DNA of 64,000 nucleotides from Siderastrea radians (taxonomy: Eukaryota; Cnidaria; Anthozoa; Scleractinia; Rhizangiidae). Below, in pieces: positions 22,077 through 33,467 of this stretch (positions within the stretch are counted from its first letter, which is position 1; every line of letters starts with the position of its first letter). The notes under the pieces were generated by a model, which saw nothing but the letters and a program-made list of their open reading frames with translations, was not told the origin of the DNA and ran no database searches. A program made the position numbers and the translations under genes. Location: contig OZ024889.1 in assembly GCA_964017195.1 (NCBI GenBank), positions 53,290,711-53,354,710 on the forward strand, given 5' to 3'.

Positions 22077-23415
22077 TAACCTGCGAACAGGCCGAATTTT
22101 AACATCGCTCTCATATTCTCTTACGTTGGTCGCTCGCTAAAATTGGGCCTGATATATCTCTCACAGGACCTTGTGCCGGCGGCCAAATTTTGGCCGCGGG
22201 AATCTGATTGGCCCTTTAACAAAAGTGTTGTCAACGGAAGTAAATTGTCTACCAGACTCGCTCACAAGTTCGATCCGACCGCCATCGCCAAGGAACAAGT
22301 CTGCCGAGGTAAATGTGTCGCTCTAAGAAATTTGCGTCGTTCAAGGAGAACTGTCATCATTTCTTTCTCTCCTGAGAATGGCGTTCGGTTTGACTAAGCT
22401 GTCTCTCACTTGGAGCAGAGAAGTACAGCAACAGTGAAGTATGTATCCCGTTTTATCGCATCGTGTGTCGAAATTTTCATTTGAAGGCTTTCAGCTAGTA
22501 TTGAAGATATAAACAGAGTAGTAGTTGTTTTTTCGCGTTTTACGAAACAAAACGAACAGCAGAGGGACTAGTATTTTTCGCCAAGAGATAAGAATGATCA
22601 ACAAGTCAACCGATAATTCGGTAAACTTAACGGTAAACTGATGTTTAGTTAGAGCCGCAATCAGCGAGATGCTGTATTTGTTTTGACCTAGGTAATAAAG
22701 ATTTAATACTAATTCGTTTTATTGATCTCTGACATTGATATCAAAGGATCTGAATAGTTATATAACAAATGTTCTTCGTTTTAAAATTCGCTGTTGTTTA
22801 GAGATAAAATTCGCTGCTAATCTCAAATATTTATCACTTCTGGAACTAAATTAAATTACAAAACGCTCGTTTGTTTATGAATGGTTTTATTTATATCTTT
22901 ATTGTAAAGAATGAAACTGAAGGTATTTCCCAAGGTTTTTTACGGAGAAAATCGGTGACAAATGCGTAGAGAATATCACCGAATACCACCTGACATGGGA
23001 AAGGATTCAAGCATGCAGCATATTTCGGTACATAACAGCCACGTTGTGTTCTGAATTTTCATTTAGTTTCAGTACAGTCACAGAGCAATTATGTACAATA
23101 CCGGAACCTTCAAGTTAGCAATCGTGTAAATTTGAGCGCTAGTGCCTAGAAGATATATCGTAGCCTGTGATTTTCTTATTTTTGCCGACATTTGCGTGAC
23201 TTTTTGCGAGTTGCCGTTACTAGGTGAAATTTGCATACCAAGGATCGTGCAAGCAGAAGAAATTTTGATTGGCTGTTTTGTTGAATGTCAATCGATTAAA
23301 TAAGTGGGCGGTAGACGTTCCGTAGAAGAGTTGTATCAGGCTCTATTTTTCGTTTCGCCCTTCCCGCCTGAATGTCTCACCGAGCGAAACGAAAATAGAG
23401 CCTGATCCCAGGTTA
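22077..23415. mobile_element. MuDR-like non-autonomous element with 9-bp target duplication
   Basis: Left terminus TAACCTGCGAACAGGC, right terminus the inverse of TAACCTGGGATCAGGC. The flanks are GGTTTGTAT (22068-22076) and GGTTTTTAT (23416-23424), a 9-bp duplication with one mismatch. Nine-base duplications are typical of Mutator-type transposons; the assignment is inference. The insertion is confirmed by the uninterrupted neighbouring tandem copy. No transposase was seen. A strong hairpin sits inside the right end (23335-23405). Confidence 0.65.
23335..23405. repeat. Strong hairpin inside element right end
   Basis: TCAGGCTCTATTTTTCGTTT and AAACGAAAATAGAGCCTGA form a stem of about 21 bp around a 25-base loop, next to the right terminal repeat. 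Confidence 0.85.
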
Positions 23416-24059
23416 GGTTTTTATTGAATTATCTTCTTGAAATTGCTGTATTGTCAAGATAAACATTTGATGAATTAATGCACCTGCTTTGTTTTTGTTT
23501 TCATAGGCGTACGGCTTATGTACTTGCAGAAATGTCAAGCTTGGATTTACCTTCCGAAACAGCAGAAAACAAACCGCCGAGGTTAGTTTTATTTGGAATA
23601 GAATGATTAAAACTAAAACGTTCTGTATCTCTACCCAAAGCTGCAATTCTGTGAATGAACATTAAGCTTTAATATTGGAAAATTTTACGAGTGGAGTGCA
23701 AGTTTTTATGTTACTTCAGTAATCACGCCTGAAAAACGTATGCGTCTTGTTACAAGGATTATTTTTTTATGAAACTTATTTGCCGGCTTCTATCAGCAGC
23801 ACTTCCTGGCATTACTTCACTTGCAATAAGCAACAGCTAATTAATATCTTGTACTTGTCAAATAACTCCTGGATTTTGGATGGAAGGAAAAGTACACCAA
23901 TACTGGCAGCTGGAAATGATTTTTATTGGTTGCACAGGATTTGTGGACCGCACGTATTTATACACTCCTAAATTTTATTTATAGTTGTTATTTAAAACAG
24001 AAGCCATGAGGTTCTACAAATTGAGCAATACAAGACAAAAGAAAAAACTGTGAACCGGG

Positions 24060-24720
24060 CCCAGGCAGAAAATTGCTAACCTCAATAAAAGGCCAGAATT
24101 TAAAGTTACAAAGAGGTCTGTTGGAGACCATTACGTAATCCTGGTATAAAAAATTTAAGAGGAAGACCTCCCAAGAATTGCAAGCCAGTGGGATTAGTCC
24201 GGAGCCGACAGAACTTGAAAGGCTACTGGAAGAAATAGTGGAGAGGTCTGAGACTGTTGACCAGTCAAGAGAAGAGGAAGATGAGAAGACCAAGGAGAAG
24301 ATACGTAAAGAACAAGAACAGGCGAAAGATGTCTGGCTCAAAGCTATGGAGTCGCTGAGCGAAGCAAAAAAGGGGTCAGAGGGGGATGCCATGTCAAGCC
24401 CACCAAAGCCTAAAAGAAGGAGATCAAATGGCACTGAGATGGTGGCCTACCTAAGAGAAAGGGCGGCAGAGGACGTCAGCCTCAAGGAGAAGGATTTGGA
24501 ATTGAAGGCGGAGCAAGTGGAGAAAGAGGCTGACCGGCAGCAATTGTTCGACAGACAACATAATGGCCTGATGGGAATGCTACTAAAACAACAGCAGCAA
24601 AAACAACAATTTCAGCAACAACACTATGCACGGTGCAAACCATGCAAACCTACATGGTCCAACAGCAACAGCAACAGCACCAGATGCTTATGGCAATATT
24701 AGAAAAATGCAGTGAGATAA
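24060..24720 (+). pseudogene. Myb/SANT-type accessory protein of a Harbinger-like element, remnant
   Basis: The open frame 24178-24702 encodes a highly charged helical protein: TELERLLEEIVERSETVDQS, a long Glu/Lys stretch, then PPKPKRRRSNGTEMVAYLRE, followed by a coiled region and a Gln-rich run (24590-24630). The order of acidic helix, basic KRRR patch and Glu/Lys-rich coiled coil matches the C-terminal half of the Myb-like second protein that PIF/Harbinger transposons carry to assist the transposase. Upstream (24090-24180) matching text is visible only in shifted frames with stops, so the DNA-binding N-terminus is broken or lost. It points toward the Harbinger transposase on the opposite strand (34173-26930), the convergent order expected of such an element. 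Confidence 0.5.
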
Positions 24721-24729
24721 GTCCTGATG

Positions 24730-25315
24730 CAACATGAAACAAAGATTCAAACAAGAGAAACTCTCTGCCTTTTTTCTACTATTGCTGCTAGCATCTGATG
24801 CAAGTTGTTAATTGCTTATGAACTAATTCACTGCTCAGTTTATTTAAAATTATCCTACTGTGATCACAACAAAAAAAGCATGCTTTCAGTTGTATGTTGC
24901 ATTGAAAGTTTAATACGTTATGGCTGAGCAACATGATACTGAATTATTCACAAAGTTTGTCTTCAGTGAAATTAGCCGTTTCAGAACGCTTGAAATAATG
25001 AAGCTGTAAATATTTTTTGATTTTCATTTTTAAATAAATTCTGTACATTCCATGTTTTAAATACAACAAACTATAATTTATAATGTATGCATAACAGATA
25101 CTGAAAAGGAAAATATTTTCACCGATAATTTGCCTTAAACATGTACCTACAAGGCACTTTAATATTTGACGTTGCATAAGATTTTGCATTTTTATCAGTG
25201 AATTTATACATTCAGTGTTTTTGAACAATAAGTTAATAATATATACACATCTTATTTCATCTACAAATAATTGCATGCAATTAAAAATAATTATTTTTTC
25301 TTTATGTTTAACTTG
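24730..25315. other. AT-rich spacer, no gene
   Basis: The 128-codon minus frame here (24944-25330) is rich in Ile, Leu, Tyr and Lys codons as expected from AT-rich DNA and shows no domain. Confidence 0.4.
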
Positions 25316-25317
25316 AG

Positions 25318-25968
25318 ACTTGCTAGCCAAAATCCCCCACCGTTTTCAAAGCATTTTCAACAGAGATCAAATCTGCACAGAAAAGGTTCGTGTCGTCCGC
25401 AAATTGGCTCAATTTGATTTCGTGCCCGAATATTTTGATTCCTGTTATACTTGGTTCTTGTCTGATTTTGCTGGACAATACCTCCGTCGAGAACACAAAT
25501 AAGTATGGAGAAAAGGGGGCACCCCTGACGCACTCCTCTCGACGGTCTAAACCAGTTGGTCATGAAGCCATTGTTTATCGCCGCGCTCTCAATGTCCTGT
25601 GTAGAATGTGCTGATCCATCGTTTAATACTTGTTCCGAAATTGAATATATCCAGTGCTTTCATCATGAACGACCACTCTAGAGAATCAAGGGCTTTCCGA
25701 AAAGCTAGAGACACTAGAATGCCAGGTATGCTTTCCGACTTTGTATGCTCCATTATGTCAATTATTAACCTAATATTTTCGCCGATATATCTTCCTTTAA
25801 TAAAACCGGTTTGATCAGTGTGCACTAGATTTGGTAATAATGGTTCTATTCTCTTTGCTATTGCCTTAGTTGCTATCTTGCAATCAACATTAAGCAGTGT
25901 TACCGGTCTCCAGTTTGATAGTTCCAGTAGCGAGCCATCTTCTTTGGGAATTAGAGTACTCTAATTAA
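25318..25968 (-). pseudogene. Reverse transcriptase fragment of an L1/Tx1-like LINE
   Basis: Minus strand from 25968 to 25318 follows the reverse-transcriptase domain in order: SNWRPVTLLNVDCKIATKAI, then HTDQTGFIKGRYIGENIRLI, KALDSLEWSFM, WFRPSRGVRQGCPL and finally QFADDTNLFC, which contains the catalytic Asp pair. Frameshifts lie between about 25563 and 25600 and again just after RQGCPL (near 25510). The fragment lacks both ends of the protein and any tail, so it is an internal piece. It lies between the two convergent Harbinger-type genes. Confidence 0.88.
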
Positions 25969-26569
25969 AGATAATTATTAAGTTAATTGAATTTGAGAAC
26001 TTTCATTGATTATGAATGTTACACATAAATGCAGTGCATAATTACGCTTGTACAAAAACATATTGAATGCACTTACTGCATAAATTGACGTACATTATGG
26101 TTCATAAGATTTTGATTTAAAATTTAATTTTGCCATGAAGCGTCATAGTAATGCATTTTACGTACAGCAACAACAACATGGGCTTATGCGCTTATTTACA
26201 ACAAATGGGATGAACCACAAAAACAATTGAGCAAATTACAATGTGTGAAACAAAATAATTTTTACGTTCGCTTACACTATCACTGTTTTTGTTCTATTGC
26301 CTTCTATACTGTGCTTGTTTTTCTTGGGAGCATACCGATGGTATTTGCATGGAAGGTCAATTCCTCTATCTAATGCACCCACGCTCTGGACGATGCCGCA
26401 TTTTCAGACCAAAAATCCCTTATTTTCAGATGAAAAAGTCCTTCCAAATACAAGTTGACCCATTTTTGAAGTGCACACAAGCCCCTCCCTCCAAAAATAT
26501 AAGCCCACAAAAATGCTTTGAGCAAAAAATACAAGCCCAGGGACAATATCATCAGAATTTAACTTGTTA

Positions 26570-26872
26570 AGGCCAATTCACACGGTACGGTTTTGTCGCA
26601 TGCGATATGATTACTCCATGCCAACCCCACGGCTACAACACGAATTGTGTCGTGTAAATAAAACCTACAACATCCTTATGACATTTGCTCTCAACACGAA
26701 AAATGTCGTAGGATTTAAAACATGTTTTAAAACCCTAAGACAGTCGTAGCGACAATCAAAATGTTAGAATGATGAGTTGTATAACTATGGTTTTTGGCTG
26801 ATGCAAGCAGAACGCTCTACAAAAGTTGCATATGGCAGTCGTAAGCAAAAATCGTACCCTGTAAATCGGCAT
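26570..26872. mobile_element. Harbinger-type MITE, about 300 bp
   Basis: Left end AGGCCAATTCACACGGTACG and the inverse of the right end (ATGCCGATTTACAGGGTACG) match at most positions, with a further match at TTTTGTCGCATGCGA. TTA is present at 26567-26569 and 26873-26875, the 3-bp duplication expected for this superfamily. It sits just beyond the stop codon of the interrupted Harbinger transposase. Confidence 0.5.
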
Positions 26873-26929
26873 TTACAGTATTCACACTCTGCCAAATTTA
26901 CATTATGCAAAATATTCTTCTAGAGATGG

Positions 26930-27031
26930 TTACTCAAGGTCAATAAATGTAGCTGTGGCATTACCATACATGCGTGTCAATGTATTTCTTAATAATGCAC
27001 TGACCACACAATGCTTGCCAACAGCACTTAA
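26930..27031 (-). pseudogene. PIF/Harbinger transposase, 3' end (after insertion)
   Basis: On the minus strand, directly after a TTAA at 27028-27031, the frame reads LSAVGKHCVVSALLRNTLTR, then MYGNATATFIDLE and a stop at 26930-26932. This is the usual C-terminus of these transposases. It continues exactly, in frame, the piece that stops at KNLKIGL at 32565. The 5533 bp between them are an inserted element. Confidence 0.85.
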
Positions 27032-28441
27032 GAGCAGTTCTCTGAGAAAGTGTAGAAAAGTTGGAAATGAAAAATTTTAACCCCCGTTCATTTTTTGTGT
27101 GAAGTTAGGTTGCCTGGGGGGATGAACAGCCATATAAAGGTCAACAGATGTGTCGTTGCCATGGTAACCGCAATCACTCATGCTACCCTCAAAGTCATAT
27201 TTTGAGGAAAAATTTTGCCCTTGAAAAGCAAAAATAAACTGGTCTGGGTCTCGGGTGAATGTAAACCAAAATTCTCCAGGGAGAAGCTCCATTCCTCTAG
27301 TTTCTAAAACTTGATGTTAAAGTATTTTGACTTTTATCAACGTGCTAAAATTGATCGCTGAACCAGGTTACCTTTCGGCCATTTTGACAATTCGCCAAAA
27401 CAAGCACAACCTTTTTCGCAATTTCTCCCAAAGTATTCTTTTACCAGAAACGAAATTAGCATCAGAGTTTACATGGATACTAAAGGTTCTAAATATCATA
27501 AAATCTTTTTGGGGAAAACTATATTATGGCCATGTCCCGTTGAGCACATTTGAGGAAATTTGAATGAATGTCAAAATTGGCCATTTTCAGGCCCCATTGT
27601 TTCGCTCAGAAAAGCTTTGGATAGACTTTTTAAGCTTCAAAGGTATTCTTTACGATCTTGTCTGTGAACGTACTTTGATTTATAAGGTTTTCGTTACGCG
27701 AGTTTGGATGCAATAGGAATTGATACAAAGCCTACCTTGTGAGTTTTGCCAATTTATACAGCATGCATTGATCGCGTGCGTTTCTCCTTCGCTCGCTCCT
27801 TTTTTTAAGCCAATTCTAGCCCAGCATCTTGCATTCAGGTCAAATCTAACAGTTTGCTCCATCCTACATCCACTTGTCGGTGATTTAAACCACAGATGAT
27901 GGCGCATTTGTCCGCAGATACTTGATAAAGGACCATTGAGCAGATCAAAACACAGTGATTATATTTGTGGTTTCTGCCGTCGAAGCACTGAAAATCGTCA
28001 ATAAAATCCATCCATGAAGCTGCAACTGCATGCCTGTAACGTTCCAGTACATGTATCTGGCTGTAATCGAGGGGGACATTGCGTTTTCTGAGAAGCCATG
28101 AAGTTGTTGTTGACAAAACGCGTAGATCGGGCTGTAGACCGGAAATGAGAGGACAGGACTGCTGACCGGATGTCTGATTTATTTTTATTTCAGCATATGA
28201 AAATGTTGATTTTCAGCCCTTTAATAAATGCTATGACGGTTTTTGCATTGGCGGTCAAAAAAAAAACAACAAAGAAATAAAGCATAAAGGAAATGTATTA
28301 GACCACAAATGATATCTAGAAGAAAACGCACCACAACGCCGCACGAGGAATGTTACTTTTTCCACTGTGTGGAGCGTACTACACAGTCCCCATTATGGAC
28401 AGGTAAGATGCACTACAACTGATCATGACGAGTTTTACGTC
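27032..28441. repeat. Outer part of left arm of the fold-back element
   Basis: Pairs inverted with 31160-32564. Landmarks: GGTTGCCTGGGGGGATGAAC (27110) against GTTCATCCCCCCAAGCAACC (32466), and CATGGATACTAAAGGTTC against its inverse near 32140. Small open frames such as 27835-28116 are shared by both arms but have stops in the other arm (31400-31597), so coding is unlikely. Confidence 0.9.
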
Positions 28442-28492
28442 AACATTACATAACATAAACTAACATAATCTTTATTTTTCTAGAATTTGAGA

Positions 28493-28952
28493 GTAGCCTG
28501 TTCCAGGCTCCGAGACAGCGGGGAAAGCGTGAATTGAGGAAAAGAGCGCAAAAACAAGCGAAGGGGCTGGGTAGAGACAAGGCGGCGAAGCCTGTAAGCA
28601 TTTTTTTAACGGCCTGTTCCGGTATACCAGCAATTGGTATAGCCTCTGATTGGTCAGTTTTGACAGCCAACATCAACACCTCGTAGTGAGGGTCATTTGT
28701 GACAATCGGAAAGATGGTTACCGCGAAGCGCGCGCGTGATATAGATGAGTCCACGTTATCTACCGCTTCAAAGGACTGTCTGCGCAATTTTCCGAAGTTA
28801 AAGGAGATTAGGAAGGAGCAGAAGACTTGTCTACTAAACTTGGCTCGTGGAAAAGATGTTTTTGCGATTCTGACAACGGGTTTCGGCAAAAGAGACGTGC
28901 TTAATATTTCCTCGCGTTCGCAAAGCGAGATTGCGCGAAAACTCGCGCGATA
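28493..28952 (+). mobile_element. Small element with RecQ-like helicase start, 9-bp duplication
   Basis: AATTTGAGA flanks it exactly on both sides (28484-28492 and 28953-28961), a perfect 9-bp target duplication. The left end GTAGCCTGTTCCAGGCTC resembles the ends of the element at 22077-23415 (TAACCTG...CAGGC). Removing it restores a continuous LINE 3' end (CTTCTCAAATT joined to CTAGAAAAATAAAG). Inside is a broken helicase start. The right end shows no matching terminal repeat, so it may be an internally deleted copy. Nine-base duplication suggests Mutator-type movement (inference). Confidence 0.7.
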
Positions 28953-28953
28953 A
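28699..28953 (+). pseudogene. RecQ-like helicase N-terminal fragment
   Basis: The 84-codon frame contains EIRKEQKTCLLNLARGKDVF followed by AILTTGFGKR. In RecQ-type helicases the equivalent text is a Gln/Glu-rich motif 0 followed by the nucleotide-binding P-loop ending in GKS or GKT. Here Arg replaces that Ser/Thr. The frame then runs into unrelated residues and stops, so only the first 70 or so residues remain. Helicase genes of this kind are carried by several animal transposons. It cannot be functional. Confidence 0.6.
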
Positions 28954-29482
28954 ATTTGAGAAGATCCCAACAAACTGACATTTCGAGTTTGACAGCCGAA
29001 ATCTAATTAGAAAGCTAATATTTCCGAGAAAAGAACTACAAAATACACTACACAATATTCACAGAATATCAAATATATGAAAAGAGTCATACAAATTTAC
29101 AAAATTTACATTCTATTTGTATGATATATGTATTTAGGCCTGCATGTCAAGGTTAGCTAAAATTCTCTTAAAGCTAGCAAAATTGCTAGTCCTTACAGAG
29201 TCTGGTAGTAAGTTCCATTGTTTAGCAGCACGGTAAGAAAAAGAATGAAGGCCGTAACTAGTAGATCTAGGCACAGGGGGTGTCAGAATATAATTACCGC
29301 GTAAATTATAGGAAGCATCAGGGAGAGTGAACAGTTTATTAAACTGTAGTTGCCATTTTCTTTATTTTAGAAGTATTTCTCAAGTATTGTTAAAACTCAG
29401 TGTGGTTATCAGTGTATGGTCGAGACATAAATCACTACAGTGGATTAAGTTTAGTGTTACCGTAAAATTAAATCTCAAGGGA

Positions 29483-30375
29483 GTATTTGGATGACGTCGT
29501 TGACACTACCTGGTAAAGGCTTTTATGATAACGAGAGGGCTCGAAAAGTTATAAATGAATTTCCCCCGATCACAAATTTCAAGGACTCTTTGGTGTTAAA
29601 CTTTGCCTGCTCTTTAGTTTGAAGAGTGTATACAAAATGCCAATCCATACGTGAAAACACGCGAAAAAAAAAAACACGTGAAGACGCCTGCTTTAAGTAG
29701 ATTGCGAGCAGTCGTTTTGTTTGCTTGTTTGTTTGTTTTTAGATTCTACCCGCAAAGGAGAATATATGAACCATGCGAGCCAACGCTAAAAACTAGGAGG
29801 GGTTAGGGAGAGGGACGAAAGATAGCTACATTGCTCGACTTTGTTTCACAGATGAGACAATTTTGACAAAATGTTGTCCTAAATGGGTACAATCAGTGTC
29901 AAGTTTCAGCAAATTATATCTGAAGAAAGTATTTGGATGACGTCGTTGACACTAAAGGCTTTTGTGATGAGACCTGATAACAAGGGGGCTCGAAAAGTTA
30001 TAAATGAAGGTTCCCGATTTCAAATTTCAAGAACTCTTGGGTTTTGAACTTCGTCAGCCTTTTTCAGTTTGATGAGGGTAAACAAAAAGCTAAACCATTC
30101 TTCAAAAGTAAACACGGACCTTTTTACAACTAATGATGGAAGACACCTGCTTTTAGTAGACTGCTTGCAATCGTCTTTCTTAGTTAAATGAAATTAAATT
30201 TGTTTTTCTTAGATCCTACGCGCAAAAGGCAACGTATGAATCATGCAAGCCAATGGTAAATCAAGGAGGGATTGGAGAGAGGAACCAAAGATACACCACA
30301 TTGCTCCACTTTTGTTTCAACGATTTCTTAATGGTTATAACTTTGCCCTAAATGGATATTGATTTCTATACTGGA
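29483..30375. repeat. Two direct copies of a ~446-bp unit in the loop of the fold-back element
   Basis: GTATTTGGATGACGTCGTTG occurs at 29483 and again at 29929. GGCTCGAAAAGTTATAAATG, AGACGCCTGCTTT-like and CATGCGAGCCAACG-like blocks follow in both. The copies are about 75-80% identical by eye. Confidence 0.85.
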
Positions 30376-31020
30376 AAAAATTCTCAGAGAGATCAAACTG
30401 AGAGGTTTCTCATGGCAGCAAGTCTACCTTTAAACCGACAGGGAACATTCTACCCACGTCGTTATGGGAGCTTCAAGGGCTCATAGTTAATAATGCTATT
30501 AAGTATGGCGTTCAGGGCTTGTTGGGAAGGAAGAATGTACCATACGTCGATTACGATATCGAGATGTGTTCAACGTTTTAACACTTAAGATGGCATCGAC
30601 GTATGACTTCTTCTTTCCTCCTAACACGCCCATGAAATGCCGTACTTGATACCTTTTTTTTTAGGTTTGACAGTCGTAGATTGGCCCTAAGCTCATATCT
30701 CTTCATCAGTGCAACACAATATGATTCTCTTGTATTTGCAGCAGCAGTTTCCACCTCTGCCACGGATTGCCACGCTCCCGGCTCCGCGGGTAGCCTAGCC
30801 GTTATTTCGACCGTTGCTTCTTTTAATTGGAGAATTTTGTTTTCTTTCCTACCTAGTTTCTATATCTGTCTCAGATATTTAGCCGCTTGGGAGAAAAACG
30901 TGAGAAATACGAGGAGATCTGTTGTGGCGTTAAGACGTTGTCGACGGTAAATGACCGTTTTCCATCCTGAACACCAGTTTGCCACATCTTCTTGGCCACA
31001 TACTTGGTCTCATACATACT

Positions 31021-32564
31021 GGATTTTACGGTAACACTATAGAAACTTAATCCACTGTAGTGCTTTACGTCTCGGCCATACATTGATAACTACACTGGTT
31101 TTTAAAAATATTTGAGAAATACTTCTAAAATAAAGAAAATGGCAACTTCTGTTTAATAGACGTAAAACTCGTTATGATCAGCTGTAGTGCATCATACCTG
31201 TCCATAACCGGGACTGCGTAGTACGCTCCACACCGTAGAAAAAAGTAACAATCTTCGTGCGGCCTTTTGGTGTGTTTTCTTCTAGATATCATTTGTGGTC
31301 TAATAGATTTCCTTTATGCTTTATTCTATTCTTTTATTTTTACAACCAATGTAAAAACCACCATAGAATTTATTAAAATGCTGAAAATCAACATTTCATA
31401 TGCATGAAATAAAAATAATTCGTACATCCGGTCAGCAGTCTTGCCCTCTCATTTCCGGTCTACACGTTTTGTCGATGTCAACAACAACTTCATGGCTTCT
31501 CAAACGCAATGTCCTACTCGATTATAGCCAGATACATATACTGGATCGTTACAGGCATGCAGTTGCTGAGTATAGCATCCGTGATTCGACAATTTAGCTT
31601 CCTGGGTGGATTTTGTTAACGATTTTCAGTGCTTCGACGGCAGAAACCACAAATATAATCACTGTGTTTTGATCTGCTCAATGGTCCTTTATTAAGCATC
31701 TGCAGACAAATGCGCCATGATATACGGTTTAAATCACCGACATATGGATGTAGGATGGAGCAAACTGTTAGTTTTAACCTGAATGCAAGATGCTGTGCTA
31801 GAATTGGGTTAAGAAAACGAAGCGAGCGAAGGAGAAACGCACGCTATCAATGCATGCTGTATAAATTGGCAAACCTCACAAGGTAGGCTTTGTATCAATT
31901 CCTATTTCATCCAAACTCGTGTAACGAAAACCTTACAAATCAAAGTAAGTTTACAGACAAGATCGTAAAGAATACCTTTGAAGCTTAAAAGGTCTATCAA
32001 AAGCTTTTCTGAGCGAAACAATGGAGCCTGAAAATGGCCAATTTCGACATTCATTCAAATTTTCCTCAAATGTGCTCAACGGCCATGGCCATAATATAGT
32101 TTTTCCCCAAAAGATTTTGTGATGTTTAGAATCTTTAGTATCCATGTAAACTCTGATGCTAATTTCGTTCTTAGGAAAAGAATACTTTGGGAGAAATTGC
32201 GAAAAAGGTTGTGCTTGTTTTGGCGGATTGTCAAAATGGCCGATAAAAGTCAAAATACTTTAACACCAAGTTTTAAAAACTAGAGGAATGGAGCTTCTCC
32301 CTGGAGAATTTTTGTTTTAATTGGTTTACATTCACCCGAGAACCAGACAAGTTTATTTTTGCTTTTTAAGGGCAGAACTTTTGCTCAAAATATGACTTTG
32401 AGGGTAGCATGAGTGATTGCGGTTACCATGGCAACGACACATCTGCTGACCTCTATACGGTTGTTTTCGTTCATCCCCCCAAGCAACCTAACTTCACACA
32501 AAAAATGAACAGGGGTTATAATTAATCATTTCTAACTTTGCTACACTTTCTCAGAGAACTGCTC
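31021..32564. repeat. Right arm of the fold-back element
   Basis: Inverted copy of 27032-28441 plus 29337-29468. It is uninterrupted and therefore shows the ancestral arm. Inner border near ATTTTACGGTAACACTATAG, matching AGTGTTACCGTAAAAT at 29453-29468. Confidence 0.9.
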
Positions 32565-32852
32565 TTAATCCTATTTTAAGATTTTTCTTAACATCCAGGA
32601 ATTTAAATGAGGAAACAATTTCGCCAAAAAACCAATCCACAGATGAGCGAACAGCGCTCATTGATTTGTTAAATTGCTCCATGTGAGCAGTAAGGGGAGC
32701 TTCCCTGAATGGTGCCTGCAAGTAGATGCGTAGAGGATAGGCTGGGTCACCATATATACACATAGCTTCACCAGTTGGACTATATGCATTTCTCTCCAGC
32801 TCCTCTAGTAACTGAGAATCCTTCAGTATTGCTGCATCATGATTTTTGCCTT
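32565..32852 (-). pseudogene. PIF/Harbinger transposase, second exon (before insertion)
   Basis: The minus-strand exon starts after acceptor AACTCACGCAG and joins the first exon as PVEGKNHDAAILKDSQLL. It contains YGDPAYPLRIYLQAPF (second catalytic Asp) and MSAVRSSVDWFFGEI, where the third catalytic position, normally Glu in a VEWLF-type motif, is Asp. It ends at KNLKIGL, where the TTAA target of the fold-back element lies; the remaining codons are at 26930-27031. The nuclease cuts and joins transposon ends with a DDE triad, so the Glu-to-Asp change probably weakens it, in addition to the insertion and a frameshift upstream. Confidence 0.85.
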
Positions 32853-33467
32853 CTGCGTGAGTTTAAAACAAAAAAATATTTAAAGTAAACATCAACGTAT
32901 GTGTTTGATATAATTTATAAAGTTGAATTCCCTGAAAATGGGACTGAGCCTCCGTTATTTCGTTCTTGTTGATAAAATTGGGTTACAGGTATCAAAATGG
33001 TATGTTTCATCCAGTTTTGAATTAAATTATTCCTTTAGTCCAATGAGAGTGTGACGAGGTTAATCAAAGGACCTGTTATATATATAAAGCATGCATATAA
33101 ACCACAAAACTCTCACTGTGTGCACAACTTACCCCGACATTCCTTTTTGGAAAAGGTCAATTCTAATAATTATTGTGAACAATAATTCTTAATTGTACAT
33201 AATATTGACTCGTTCATTTGGCAATTTAGATTATTTTGAAATGATTGAAAAAACTGTTTTCACTTTTTGAGCAAACATTAAATTTAGTGAATAGCTAAAT
33301 TTGCGATTTTAACTAAGATCTGTGAATTAGCTAAAATAATTGTTGTCGCATTTGGTGTGTGTACATCCCCCCCCCCCTACGTTCTTTTCTTTCCCCCAAC
33401 CAATGAATGGTTCCAACAATTAATTCATAAATCAATCAATCTAAATATTTTCACTTTGCTGCATACC

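Larger units (their letters stand above)
21821..23520. repeat. Two tandem copies of a ~190-bp unit, second copy split
   Basis: Copy 1 (21821-22015) and copy 2 (22016-22076 continued at 23416-23520) share CAACAAAAATTTATTCTT-like, AGTCCATTTGAAG, TATCTTCTTGAAA and GCTTTGTTTTTGTTTTCA in order. Copy 2 is interrupted by the element at 22077-23415, so copy 1 shows what the site looked like before insertion. Confidence 0.7.
28446..29336 (-). mobile_element. 5'-truncated CR1-like LINE nested in the left arm
   Basis: The minus strand from 29336 gives the very end of a LINE protein: QFNKLFTLPDASYNLRGNYI, LTPPVPRSTSYGLHSFSYRA, AKQWNLLPDSVRTSNFASFK and a stop at about 29143. The HSFSYRAAKQWNLLP text is the hallmark ending of these proteins. 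The 3' untranslated part continues to AATAAAGATTATG near 28450. The right arm lacks this block (its sequence jumps from the equivalent of 28441 to that of 29337). The LINE is itself split by the element at 28493-28952. Confidence 0.85.
27032..32564. mobile_element. Fold-back transposon, 1.5-kb inverted arms, TTAA duplication
   Basis: Both ends start GAGCAGTTCTCTGAGAAAGT (read inward), and the first 24 bases are identical. TTAA lies on each side (27028-27031 and 32565-32568). The arms are 27032-29468 (interrupted) and about 31021-32564. After removing the nested LINE from the left arm both are about 1.55 kb and roughly 85-90% identical by eye. The loop (29469-31020) has a two-copy direct repeat. 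No transposase was found inside. TTAA duplications occur with piggyBac and Kolobok elements; the GAG terminus fits the purine-purine-G rule of Kolobok better than the CC start of piggyBac. Superfamily is inference. Insertion into a Harbinger transposase gene proves mobility. Confidence 0.85.

Noticed and set aside
24944..25330. 128-codon minus-strand frame
   Set aside because: Composition of AT-rich random sequence, no domain; its upper edge runs into the LINE remnant.
27835..28116. 93-codon minus frame repeated in the other arm of the fold-back element
   Set aside because: The copy in the other arm (31400-31597) has a different stop pattern and length, so selection on the protein is not supported.
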